Source: Erpobdella octoculata
Taxonomy: Eukaryota; Annelida; Clitellata; Hirudinida; Erpobdellidae
Direction: 5' to 3'
DNA: 64,000 nucleotides
NCBI GenBank assembly: GCA_963978895.1
Contig: OZ022246.1
Location: 14,305,909 to 14,369,908, forward strand
The position numbers and the translations under genes were made by a program. Under the pieces are notes generated by a model. The model saw only the letters and a program-made list of their open reading frames with translations. It was not told the origin of the DNA and searched no databases. Numbering within the stretch: position 1 is the stretch's first letter; every line of letters begins with the position of its first letter. Shown here piece by piece: positions 1 through 10,600 of the stretch.

Positions 1-171
1 ATTAGCCGAATTTTCTGCGCGCGGCTTTTTCGGTCCCGGCGTCGAGTAGTGTTACATTTTTGTTTATATCTCGATAATTCGGGCGTCTATAGAGTCTAAA
101 TCGTTTTTCGGAGGCCATCTTGGCATCTCACTAAAAACCGGCTCATCTCCGATATACCTATTCTATATAAC
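1..171. mobile_element. MITE-A copy, right-hand part
   Basis: The last ~170 bases of a short non-autonomous DNA element that recurs at 27502-28053 and, split, at 29215-29479 plus 47841-48115. The shared part includes the stretch from the 'gagtctaaatcg' segment to the terminal 'ctattctatata'. The left part lies outside the window, so this copy's target duplication cannot be tested. No coding capacity is seen. Confidence 0.75.
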
Positions 172-980
172 GTGTGTGAAGTTAGCCTCGAGGCTGGCAA
201 TGCTAATTAAAAAAAAATGTCTGCCCTGGGGCTGTGCTATACATTGTTGGATGGGGTCTAAAAAATGAAATCGAATGGTAGATAGTCGCATAAAAATTTC
301 AAAATTATTTTTTTTAATTTCAGTAATATTTTTAAATAAAGGTATAAAATCTGAGTTCAAATATACCTTAAAGTGTTAAAAAAATTATTTTAAAAAAAGA
401 TATAACTAATCAAAGTTCGCATACCTCGATCGAACATGGACTGCATGCGTCCGTTAAAAACTGGGGTAGTGTAGTTTACAGCGTGCATGAGCGCACAGCG
501 CAAAAGAACGCCTAATGCCTAAGAGCTTTTCACGTATAGGTTAAGAATATTTGTTTCTCATATACTCATATCAGATATGTCGTTATAAGAAAATATAACA
601 GAAACAAAAACCATTATAAATAATTTTATTGAGACAATTAAATAAAAAAAGTCCCTCCTCCTTTCACCAGGCCTGGGACTGGCTCGAGATACTCGAGACG
701 GAGTTAAAAATTTTTAGTGTGAAATCGAAATCCAGTTACGTAAAAAAACTGTACATTATATTAAAGTTGCCAAGCATATTTGTAGTAGACAGTAGAGGGG
801 ACATTAAATTTCGAAAGTGAGATCCCCGCTTATAAGATCGGCAACAAAACTTTGGATTGGTAAGTCAAAGTTGACGGCATCGTCTTCCGTAGTGGTCCAA
901 TAGCTGAAAAATTAACCAATAGAAGTGTTATTAAAATACACTATAAATTTGGTATATAGAAGATTTCATAATATTACATT
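172..980. other. AT-rich stretch with no gene; short dispersed motif near 663-690
   Basis: No open frame with recognisable similarity. The only structure noticed is a motif reading caggcctgggactggctcg near 668, which recurs (caggcttgggactggcttg) near 49606 and, inverted, twice inside the (ATGT)n tract at about 25390-25425 and 25525-25560. Confidence 0.4.
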
Positions 981-1317
981 ACTTTATGATGAAACATTCT
1001 TTTTTGTCCTTGTACGTCCCTGTATCCTTCCGAAATATATCGTTTCAGTTTTCCCCTCATCTTCTGTCCACTTGTGGCTTATAAGCTCTCCTTCCAGCTG
1101 TTCTCCGCTCATAATGCGCTCCATAAAAAGCCTTTGCTCGCCTGATAACCTATTGAATAAAGTGTTGGATATGTTTCCCTTATCTTTTATTATCTTTGCT
1201 ATCTCTCTCTCTATTTTACGTCGATCCTTGCTCTCTATCTTATGGTTACTCTCTTGCCGTCTCTCAAGGACTGTAAGGTCTACTGCTTTATCTTTTATCA
1301 GAGATGCTTTTCTGACC
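981..1317 (-). CDS. Candidate 3' exon or transposon ORF, unknown function
   Basis: On the minus strand a good polypyrimidine tract and AG end at about 1318 and precede an open frame of about 110 codons that ends in TAA. The predicted segment is highly charged (Lys, Arg, Glu), looks helical and holds the motif SGEQRLFMERIMSGEQLEG. I do not recognise the family. Upstream on the same strand lies a PHD-finger fragment (1889-2110), so both could come from one decayed transposon-borne or host gene. The open frame and acceptor are seen; coding status is inferred. Confidence 0.3.
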
Positions 1318-1574
1318 TGATAAAACAGTAAAATAGAAATTAAATGAAATAGGCCCATGTTTTTGACATTTAATTTCAAAAATAGGTTATTACTTTGCCT
1401 CCCTTTGATATGGCGAAGCGGATGACGAATGGTATATTTGGATTGTCTTCGGTTCAACAAATAAAAAAGTTATAAGCGAAAAACGACGATTTTCCGCCGA
1501 AAATTGCATAAAATCAACGGGTATTGGTAAAGCGCGATCCTGCGATCGGCGAAACGGTAAAACACGATCTAAAA

Positions 1575-1660
1575 AGCGAACCTTATTGCGATCCAGTGAA
1601 CAAAATGCGAACCTTATTGCGATCCAAAACGTAAAAGCGAACTTTATTTGTGACCCATTG
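1575..1660. repeat. Short tandem repeat, ~31-bp unit, about 3 copies
   Basis: The segment gcgaaccttattgcgatcca occurs twice, followed by a degenerate third copy (gcgaactttatttgtgaccc). No function is apparent. Confidence 0.7.
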
Positions 1661-1888
1661 TGTAAATGCAAAGTCAAGAATAGAAAGCAAGCATGTATAT
1701 ACAATTTTTATTTTACTTCGAATTGCATGATGTATTATCATGCTGGAATACAATATAATAATAGTTTTATCAAACTTGAAATGTGGGCAAAAAATGTCAA
1801 AGAACCAAATAAAAAAAAAACATAATTACTTTAAAAAAATATTGATACAGTAGAAATAGTGCCTGTAATATAAATAATAATTGTCTTA

Positions 1889-2110
1889 ATTCTTCTTGCA
1901 AAAGTCACACGTGAATTTCTTCTTTCCTCTAACTCTAACGCCATCTATACAATCGGAGTGGTACCATCAAAGGCACTCATCACAGCCTTTCCAATGAATC
2001 GCATTTCCATCATTTTTATTTTTTAATCGTGGAGGAAATCTTGAACTGCACGAATAGCAGATGTTTTCATCGATTTCAGCAGTTGGTTGGTTGGTAGCAG
2101 ATGAAAGTTG
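1889..2110 (-). pseudogene. PHD-finger protein fragment with in-frame stop
   Basis: Minus-strand translation shows the Cys/His spacing of a PHD zinc finger: C-x2-C, then W-x-G-CDEC, then WYHSDCIDG and finally CDFC, ending in a stop at 1889-1891. A TGA sits inside the finger between CDECL and WYH, so this copy is broken. PHD fingers of this kind occur both in chromatin proteins and at the ends of transposon proteins in invertebrates. The second PHD-like fragment at 4206-4466, joined to a Ulp1-type protease motif, favours a transposon source. The parent element is not identified. Confidence 0.55.
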
Positions 2111-2272
2111 CGTTGAATTAGGTTCATATGCATTGCTTGGTCCAGGATAAGGTTTCTAAAGGTTTTGACTGATCTATCGAGACCTTCATGTAACCATTTG
2201 ATGTACCCAAAGTAGTCCACACATACGGAGTGAAAAACTTGTGGCGTTGTGCCAATGGTAGCTTCTTATCTG

Positions 2273-2418
2273 AATTTCGGTTTTTGAAACGGACTGGGCA
2301 AAGTTGTATACGGGCTGAGCCGAGACCTAAATAATTGATCCGTGCAGTACTCTACTATGTATGCACGGTTCAAATTCTCTAATTTCATGCGAGCGAAGCC
2401 GCTATGGGCACTGCTAGT
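2273..2418 (+). mobile_element. Helentron-like family A, 3' end only
   Basis: Matches the last ~145 bases of the element at 2434-3698, including the 'gcacggttcaaa' segment and the terminal run ending in CTGCTAGT (2411-2418). The 5' part is missing. It lies directly upstream of the next copy, separated only by a short TA-rich spacer, so the two are head to tail. CTAG(T)-type ends are typical of Helitron/Helentron elements; that assignment is by family knowledge. Confidence 0.6.
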
Positions 2419-2433
2419 ATATATGTATATATA

Positions 2434-3696
2434 TAAAAGAACATGTCCTGACTGACTGACTGATAATCAACGCCGAGCTCAAATGCCTCATCCTAGGAAC
2501 GTGAAATTTGGAACTTATATAACTTTTATTACGTAAAAAATTTGAAAATTTTGCTCCTGAGGGGAAAAAACTGGAAAAAAATTTTTTTTCTAAAACATTG
2601 TATATCTCGAAAACCGAAAATGAGGAAATTTTGAAATTTGGTATATGGATTCTTCTTAAAAAATAAAAAGATACGTGTTTCACCATTTTTTGAAAATTCG
2701 GTTTCCCGGACCTCAAATGTGGGTTGGAAAATTGGGTTATTTGGTTTTTAAAGTAGCTGCGACTCAAAAAATTGTGAATGCTACAGGAATAAAAATTAGT
2801 ATTTACTTTCTATTCTAAAAATAATGATATAAGTGTTTCACCATTTTTTGAAAATTTGGTTTCCAGGACTTCAAATGTGGGGTGGAAAATAGGGTTATTT
2901 GTTTTTTAAAGTAACTGCTACTCAAAAACTGTAAATACCATAGATGTAAAAATTAGTATGTAGTTTCTATTCTAAAAATAAAGATATACGTGTTTTACCA
3001 TTTTTTACAAATTTGATTTCCAGGACCTTAAATGTGGGGTGGAAAAAAGGTTTCTTTGGTTTTTAAAGTAACTGCTACTCGAAAACTGGGAATGCAACAG
3101 ATGTCAAAATTAGTATTTAGTATTTACTCAAAAAATAATGATATAAGTGTTTCAACATTTTTTAAAAATTTGGTTTCCAGGACCTCAAATGTGGGGTGGA
3201 AATAAGGGTTATTTGATTTCAAAATAACTGCTACTTAAAAACTGTAAGTGCTACAAATGTAAAAATTAGTATTTTGAAGTTTTGTGCCGGTTAAAAGTAG
3301 CTAAGTCCAGTTTATCACCGGCCGGGCCAAGCCGTTATTTTAGAGTCTTCACACGGGCCAGGCCAAACCTTAAAATCAAAGTGGGACGGGCCGAGGTTTT
3401 TCACCAAGTATATAGATATTTTAGTGATTTTAGGGTCTTCAGTTGGGCCGGGCCAAACCTGAAGTCAAGGTGGGACGGGCCAAAGTTTTTCATCAAGTAT
3501 ATAGAACTTCTAGGCCTGTAAGAATGGGCCGGGCCTAATTCAGACGGGCTGTGTCGGGTCAGGAGTTTGGGTTTTTAAAACGGACTGGGCTAAGTTGTCG
3601 ACGGGCCGAGCCGAGACCTAAAAATTGATCTTTACTATGGATGCATGGTTCAAACTCTCTAATTTCATGCGAGCAAAGCCGCTACGGGCACTGCTA

Positions 3697-3698
<2 letters not shown>
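2434..3698 (+). mobile_element. Non-autonomous Helentron-like element, family A, copy 1
   Basis: Begins at a (TA)n tract with aaaagaacatgtcctgactg, followed by 'gataatcaacgccgagctcaa', and ends with ctgctagt at 3691-3698. The body is an array of degenerate ~157-bp units (landmarks 'gatatacgtgttt.accatttttt' near 2665, 2826, 2983 and 3138), then a GGGCC-rich block (3282-3600). The same layout recurs at 7662-10279 and 51957-53534. No protein is encoded. Lack of terminal inverted repeats, the CTAG 3' end and TA-rich targets fit a HINE (non-autonomous Helentron). No Rep/helicase source was found in the window. Confidence 0.6.
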
Positions 3699-3760
<62 letters not shown>

Positions 3761-3780
3761 AGAGAGAGAGAGAGAGAGAG
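3699..3780. repeat. (TA)n then (GA)n microsatellite
   Basis: A ~58-base TA run is followed by ~22 bases of GA repeat, abutting the 3' end of Helentron-like copy 1. Confidence 0.95.
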
Positions 3781-4200
3781 TAAACAGCGAACCATGGCTA
3801 TCACATGATTTTTCCCTTAACCAATCACCGACCGAGTTCGCAAAGGGTTCGCTAAATATCGGTTCGCGGATCGCCTTTTACCCACACCCAAAATCAACAT
3901 TGGCTCTTCTTTGAGAAAATCGAATTCGTTTTAAACTGCTGCCCTGGGTATATCCGAGACGCTTGTTTTTAGAAAAATCAATATCAAATCCAACAATATA
4001 ACTTTCGCTTCTCAAAGTTAATAAAAAAAAGTTATTGAATAAAACGTCGGACCGTGTATTAATTTCTCCGAGCAAACCGAAACATAAACAGACGCTGCGA
4101 TTGGACAATCAAGTCTAGCTCACTGTGGCTAATTATTCAAAATATGTAAAGTGGCTACTCGTCAACACCTCCTGCGTATTCTAACGAACTTTTTTTTGAA
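3781..4200. other. No gene seen
   Basis: Mixed-composition DNA without a recognisable frame. I looked here for the missing first exon of EXOSC4 and did not find it. Confidence 0.5.
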
Positions 4201-4205
4201 AAATA

Positions 4206-4466
4206 ATGCCACCCGTGACTAAGCATCAGAATGATGCCTACAATTGTGGTATTTTTGTTGGCGTTTTCATTAGAAGACTGGATCGTGGTGAAGATCTGAG
4301 TGGTTCTTTTAATCCAGATAGTGAAAGGGAACGGTGGTTAAAAGAAATCCTGCTGGCGTCGGACAACATGACAAACTATTGTTTGTATTGCGGGAACGGT
4401 GGAGAGGGTGCAGGTGGGGACTGGGTCAAGTGCGAAAAGTGTAGAAGGTGGGTTCACCAGAAATAG
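4206..4466 (+). pseudogene. Ulp1-type (C48) protease plus PHD-like fragment
   Basis: The frame carries KHQNDAYNCGIFVGVF, which resembles the Gln...Asn-Cys-Gly catalytic segment of Ulp1/SENP cysteine proteases, and then C-x2-C...WVKCEKCRRWVH, a PHD/zinc-finger-like motif, ending in a stop after WVHQK. The catalytic His and Asp regions are missing and the finger is cut short, so it is a fragment. Ulp1-like proteases combined with zinc fingers are known from several invertebrate DNA transposons. I take it as a transposon relic, not a host gene. Confidence 0.5.
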
Positions 4467-4620
4467 TAGCCTATGGTAATGAAAAACTTAGCGGGTAAAA
4501 TTGTTCTCTCTGTGGGGCATGTAAAAGAACAGCGCCTTTGAAACCCATAAAAGGTGCTATATAAATTATCAAACATTTACATTTACAATTTTACCGATTG
4601 CAACCACAACGAACCGCCGG
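4467..4620 (+). repeat. SINE-like 3' tail
   Basis: The sequence around 'ggtgctatataaattatc' followed by acatttacatttaca resembles the tail of the tRNA-derived SINE that ends near 33895 ('tagcgccataatgttatacatttacattt'). No clear A/B boxes are seen, so this is probably a truncated copy. Confidence 0.4.
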
Positions 4621-4857
4621 GGCAATAGCAGCGACTGAACAAAAATTAAAATTTCCATGCTATGATGCATAATGCCTTAATTATATTGGCTTTCTTCCAA
4701 AAAATCTAATTAAAAATAAAACAAAAAATTTATATAAAAAAAAAATTAATATAAGTAGTTAGTAAGTAGATTCTTATGTTAGTTGTAATGAATAAAAAAT
4801 GTTGTTCTCTGCTTTCATAATTAGTAATTGTACGACTGTTGGTTAATGTGTTCAAAG

Positions 4858-5857
4858 GTACGAGGAGGCAGAGGAAGAATCTTACACGACAGGGCTGTGA
4901 TTAATTGTCAATACAGTATGGCTGTTTTTAGCACCGCAGAAAGAAAACACAGACCGAGAGGAGATAGGAAGTCAATAGAAATGTCGCAACGTTTGAAGCA
5001 AACATTCGAGTCAGCCATCCAAACACACTTACATGCCAGAAGTCAAATTGATATATACATTGAAGTGAGACGTGTTCTTGTTTTCTTTGTTTTTAATATT
5101 TTGCTGATTCAATATAAAAGTTGTTTTTTTCATCGAATTTATTATATATTTTTTACGGTGACTGCATTTTGCTAGGTTCAAATATGCTGTGTCGTGTCTA
5201 GTTTGTTTTAATTTTAAATTCCTATTTTTTTCAGTGCATAACTTATGTGGAGTTTTTTTTTTTACAACTGACTAGTTTATTACTTAAACTTGTTTATTTC
5301 TTTGGCATTTTTGAGAAGATCTGTATATATTTTTTTTCCGGACAATATAGATATTACAAGCAGACGGAGGCAATATATCGGCAAGTATAAATGCAGCTTC
5401 TCTTGCCCTGGTAGATGCCGGCATTCGTATGAAAGGTATTTATTTAACTGAGGCTGCTGCTAACTAACTATAGCAATCATAATAAAGCTGAGAATATTTT
5501 AAGCAGTGCATGCTTTGTGAAACTTTGCAATCACTACTAGCTACTTATTCATAAATGTTAAGTTCTAATTGAACAAATTTTTGCGGCGCAGGTTTGGTTT
5601 GCTGCTGCACAGCTGGCAACATCGAAGACACTGCCTTAGTCGACTTGAATCATCTTGAAGAATCTCAGAGCAGCTCCCAAATTACCGTGGCCTTGCTACC
5701 CTTGACAGAGAAAGTTCAAATGCTTAGCATGAATGGGCGACTGCATGAGACAAGACTTGAAAAAGTAATAGAATGTGCCTCTGAGGGCTGTAAGGAAGTC
5801 TATAAAACAATGAAAAAAGCACTTACTGATAGAGAATTAGAAGAAGTGACTGGTTAA
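4858..5857 (+). CDS. EXOSC4: Exosome complex component RRP41 (EXOSC4), three 3' exons
   Basis: Encodes the RNase PH-fold subunit Rrp41/EXOSC4 of the RNA exosome ring, which acts in nuclear and cytoplasmic 3'-5' RNA decay and processing. Exons: 4858-5064, 5351-5435, 5592-5857; all junctions are GT-AG and phases agree (0, 0, 1). Landmarks match the family: GDRKS, FESAI, RSQIDIYIE, ILQADGG, INAASLALVDAGI, TALVDLNHLEES and a helical C-terminus with RLHETRLE. The visible part is about 185 residues; the N-terminal ~55-60 residues (region before VRGGRGR) must come from an upstream exon I could not locate in 1-4857. AATAAA lies at 5927-5932. The gene is convergent with the ClC gene, whose stop is only ~150 bp away. 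Animal Rrp41 subunits are generally regarded as catalytically inactive; that is family knowledge, not read here. Confidence 0.93.
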
Positions 5858-5926
5858 TCCTATGCAGTTTATTGTTTTAAACAAATTGAAAAGAGACTGT
5901 TCCTGGTGTTTATTTTTTTATCCTTC

Positions 5927-5942
5927 AATAAAATGATTTATT
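5927..5942. terminator. Opposed polyadenylation signals of two convergent genes
   Basis: AATAAA on + at 5927-5932 serves EXOSC4; TTTATT at 5937-5942 is AATAAA on - and serves the ClC gene. Cleavage 10-30 bases downstream of each would make the two 3' UTRs overlap by a few tens of bases. Confidence 0.7.
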
Positions 5943-6004
5943 TATATAAAAATAGAGAGTTTTTCTTCATTGAGACTGGTTGATATATTTGCATATGGAT
6001 TGCA

Positions 6005-7602
6005 TCACTGCACCTTCAAAAGCTGTTCAAGTTCATTTGTAAAATAAGGTTTAGGTTCAATCGGGTTGGATATTGCTCTCATCACCTGAAACAGTTAAAG
6101 TTTGACTCTCATTCGAATAGACTTATTAATAAGGTGAATATATTAGATGAGATACTGACTGCAGGGAGTTTCAGTATTCCAATGAAGGCTCCTTTTTCTG
6201 TAACGTAAGTTTGGTGGATGTTGAGATATGAAAACAGCCAGTGTACCTGGAATAAAATTTATTTTGAAAAGATTTTAAGTACATAGTTTAGTATAATAAA
6301 CTATCAAAGCAAGAAGGGAGTTTGAAAATTAGTTGAGTTACAATTCCTCAGATTATAGCTATTCAAAGAGCACCATTGAAAAAAAGTGCACTATATGGAT
6401 GTGATTTCTAATTTGGAATGTTTTCTTCTTAATATAGAAAGCTTAGGCCGGTAGTCATCCCTACGTCAAATATTCTTGAAGGACTTTCGGGTCTGAATGT
6501 TTACCTTGTATAAACTTGATTTATCTGAAATGTGGAAGGCAGCAAAGTCAACATATTCTTTCAGATCTAATTGACCCATGTGTAGTTTTTTCCATTGTTG
6601 GCTCTGTAGAAATATGACATTCAAATTAAAAAATATTGACATAAATGTTTTAGTTGAGTCTGCTTATCCACACAGAATATCTTATCAACCCAGCAAACTA
6701 CTGGCAAAAATAGCCTCAAGAGGGCTTGTCTAAACCTTTTCTCATTAAAAGGTCAAGAACAATTAAAAATGGAAACCTCAGGCAGGTTAATGTTGTCCTT
6801 CTTAAATCTCAACTGTTTGATCTTTTTAAGATTTTCATCTTCGGCTCGAACAATTGAAAAACGAGAAGTTCGTCTGCTCTGGAATTAACGAAAAATTCCA
6901 AGTTGATGTTTATGAGACCAATGTTTTTTAACCAGTTATAACTAGATAAAAAATAACGTTGCAAATTAGGATCTTCAAGGATACGGAAAGCAAACAATAA
7001 TTGATCTAAGTATACCCCAGGAGAAGAGATTTCATCCGTTTTAGATGCGTTACTATTTGTGACGTCAGAACTCTGAGATCCGCCTGTTAGGTTCTGTGAA
7101 ATTCTACTTTCCTGTCAAATAAATTCAAATTTTCGTATTAAATTGAACATAATTAAATTAAAATATTAAGACTAGTAAATTTTATTAATCATCGCGTATC
7201 ACGTATACAAACCCGCGCCATGATTCTTCCGACGAAACTTGAAGTCGATGTTTTTCTCGATGTAAGTTCGTCTTCATCTTCTTTGTTTTCTTCTTTTGCC
7301 TGGTCAATGATTAATCTCTTCAAATCCTTTGTTGCTATTGAGCCAACAAATATTTTGTCTTCTGGAAAGTTAATAAATTGTGCAATAGTGGTTGTTGTGA
7401 TTTATGGGAGAAGCATTTAATAATCGGTTGACAGTTTGAGGCTATAGGTATAATTAATTGCATTACCCCTATGGAGAATGGATGAGAAAGTTATATAAGT
7501 TTTCATTAAAAATTTTTTCAGAATACAAGTTTTTGGCTTCTGTTTTCGGTTTTTAAAAAGATAATCATTCAGTGGTATTAAATTTTGTTCTGTTACCGTT
7601 AG

Positions 7603-7667
<65 letters not shown>

Positions 7668-10600
7668 ACATGTCCTAACTGACTGATAATCAACGCCGAG
7701 CTCAAACGCCTCATCCTAGGATTGTGAAATTTGGAATTTTTGCAGGGGGGTGTAAGCTATTTATTTTTTTCTCTTCTCATATTCTCTCTCAGATTTATTC
7801 TTTTTTCTTTCCAAAATTGTGTAAGGTCTTGGGGCTAAAATTTTTGAAATTTTTTGTTCAAAATTGGGTATATAGAGTACAATTTTAGGTTAACTTTATT
7901 TTGTTTTACATCATAATAAAAATTCAAAAATGTTTTAAAAACACGCTGAAAATTACAAAAATGTTTTAGTAGGAAAAACCAAATTGTCTTTGTTGGATAG
8001 AAATTTGTGTACCTTCAAGGCTTTACAGAAAAAGGTAGAAAAAATTATATGAAAATGAGAGAAGACAATCAAGCAAAAGTCATTTATCAGTAAAATCCCA
8101 TATTAATGTTTTTTGGAGGCCCATTTACACAAGAGCCATCAGTTATACATGAATTTATTAGCTAATACATGCTTAAATAAATATTATACGTGGAATAAAC
8201 CATTTAACCAGTGGTGGATCAGTTATTCTGGATAATTTTCACGAATCACAGTGTTTAGAGAAACGTGAATGGAGTAAAAAATCCCCAAAGATAATGATAA
8301 TATCGATATAACAATGGAAGGAGTCATTGTTGTTACAATTAATTACAAATGTTTTAATTATAAATATTTTGTCTATTTTTGTCTAAAAAAATTTAAACCA
8401 TAAATCCAAGTGAGGAAAGTGCCCCCTTGCGGGCGCCCATGTTTCCAGGACCTCAAATGTGGGGTGGATAAAAGGGTTATTTATTTCTAAAGTAACTGCT
8501 AATCAAAAACTGTAAATGCTACAGACGTAAAAATTAGTATTTAATATCTACTCAAAAATAATGATATACGTGTTTTACAATTTTTTGAAAAATTGGTTTC
8601 TAGGACCTTCCTAAATGTGGGGTTGAAAATAGGGTTATTTGTTTTTTTTTAAATAACTGCTACTCAAAAACTGTAAGTGCTACAGATGTAAAAATTAGTA
8701 TTTAGTATTTACTCGAAAAATAAAGAAATACGTGTTTTACCAATTTTTGAATATTTGGTTTCCAGGACTTCAAATGTGGGGGTAGAAAAAACTAAAAATG
8801 TGAATGTTTTAAAATTTGGTATTTATGATCTTTGTAAAAAATAAAAATATTCCGTGTTACCATATTTAAATAATTTATTTTCTGGGACCTCAAATGTGGA
8901 GTGGAAATTATGGTTAATTGGTTTTTAGAGTAGCTGCCACTTAAAAATCAACAATACTATAGATGTGTAAAAGTGTTTAGATTCTGCTTAAAATATAAAA
9001 ATGCACGTGTTTGACCATTTTTTATAGTTTATGTTTTGGGGCCTCAGAATCTAAAATGTGAAAGTTTTGAAATTCAGTACATAGAATTTAAAAAAAAAAT
9101 TCATGGGTTTCGAAAACCAAAAATGAAAAGGTTTTGAAATTTGGTATCTAGAATTTTCTTAAAAAACAAAAAATACGTGTTTCACTATTTTTTGAAAATT
9201 TGTTTTCCAGGACTTCAAATGTGAGGTGGAAAATAGAGTTGTTTTTTTTAGAATAACTGTAACTCAAAAACTGTAAGTGCTACAGATGTAAAAATTAATA
9301 TTTAGTTTCTACTTGATAAATAAAGATATACGTGTTTCACCAATTTTTGATTATTTGGTTTCTAGGACCTCAAATGTGGGGTGGAAAAAAGAAATATTTG
9401 ATTATAAATTCCAAAACTAGAAATGTGAAAGTTTTGCAATTGTACCAAGATTATTCTTACAGAATACATGTTTTAATAATTTTTGAAAATTTGGTTACTA
9501 GGACTTCAAATATGGGGTGGAAAATAGGGTTATATTTTTTTTAGAATAACTGCCACTCTGAAACCGAAAATACTAATGTTATTAGTAGTATTTAGATTCT
9601 ATTTAGAAAATAAAGTTACACATGTTTTACCAATTTTTTATGTTTTGGCTTCCAGAACTACAAATGTAGGGTGGAGAAAAGAATTATTTGCTTGAAAACT
9701 CAATAACTGAAAACGTAAAAACAATAACGTTCAGTATGAAAGTTTTTTTTTTTAAATAATAAGATACGTGTTTCATTTTTTTTTTAATTCGCTTCCAAGC
9801 TTTGGGGTTTTTTGCCCGTTAAAACTGGCTAAGTCCAGTTTGTTACATACCGGGCCAGGCCTCGATTTTTGTGCTTATGAAACGGGCCAGTTCGGGCCTA
9901 AATAACAAGCCAGGCCTAGAATTAATTAGCCGGACCGGGCTAAAACACCCCCGTATGGCTTTATAGATTAGAATACTGCACGGGCCTGGCCAGGCCGTGA
10001 TTTTAGTGCTTTCAAACGGGCCGAGTCAAACCTGAAATCAAGGGAACGGGTCGAAATTTTTTGCCACGTTTATAGAAATGTTAACCTGTATAAACGGGCC
10101 GAGCCCAAATTAGACAGACCGGGCCTGGAATTTCGGCATATGAAACGGGCCGCGCCATGTTGTCGACGGGCAGGGCCGAACCGGGCCTTAAAAAAATTGG
10201 CCCGTGCATTACTCTACTATATGTGCACGGTCCAAATTCTCTAATTTCAAGCGAGCGAAGACGCGCGGGTACTGCTAGTAATTTATAATCAAGAAAGAGG
10301 ACGTGAGGAAATTTATATAATTCAAAGATGGTATTTCCGTATAGGAGGGACGTCATTTCGAGAGGGCGATTGCCCTCTTTGACTTTGATGTAGGTCCCCT
10401 AACGTGTAAGTGCCTCTCAGGCTCCCCTTAAGGTTGAAGTGGTTTCACAGACTTTGGAATGGGTTCCCGATACGGTTGAAAAGTGGGCCTTCCTGACTGA
10501 ATTGGGCCCTTTTGGCGTTGAAGTTGGCCCCTCGAAGGAAAAGTATTTCCGACTGCCCCCACCCTTCCGGTCACCAGCTTTTTGACAAAAACTGTGTGGA

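Noticed and set aside
1..4857. First exon of EXOSC4
   Set aside because: I looked for the expected N-terminal RNase PH segment upstream of 4858 and found no matching frame with a donor; it may be beyond the window or too short to see.
6809..6997. 62-codon minus-strand ORF as an extra ClC exon
   Set aside because: It lies between channel exons at 7016 and 6603 whose phases already join, and it has no CBS or linker similarity.
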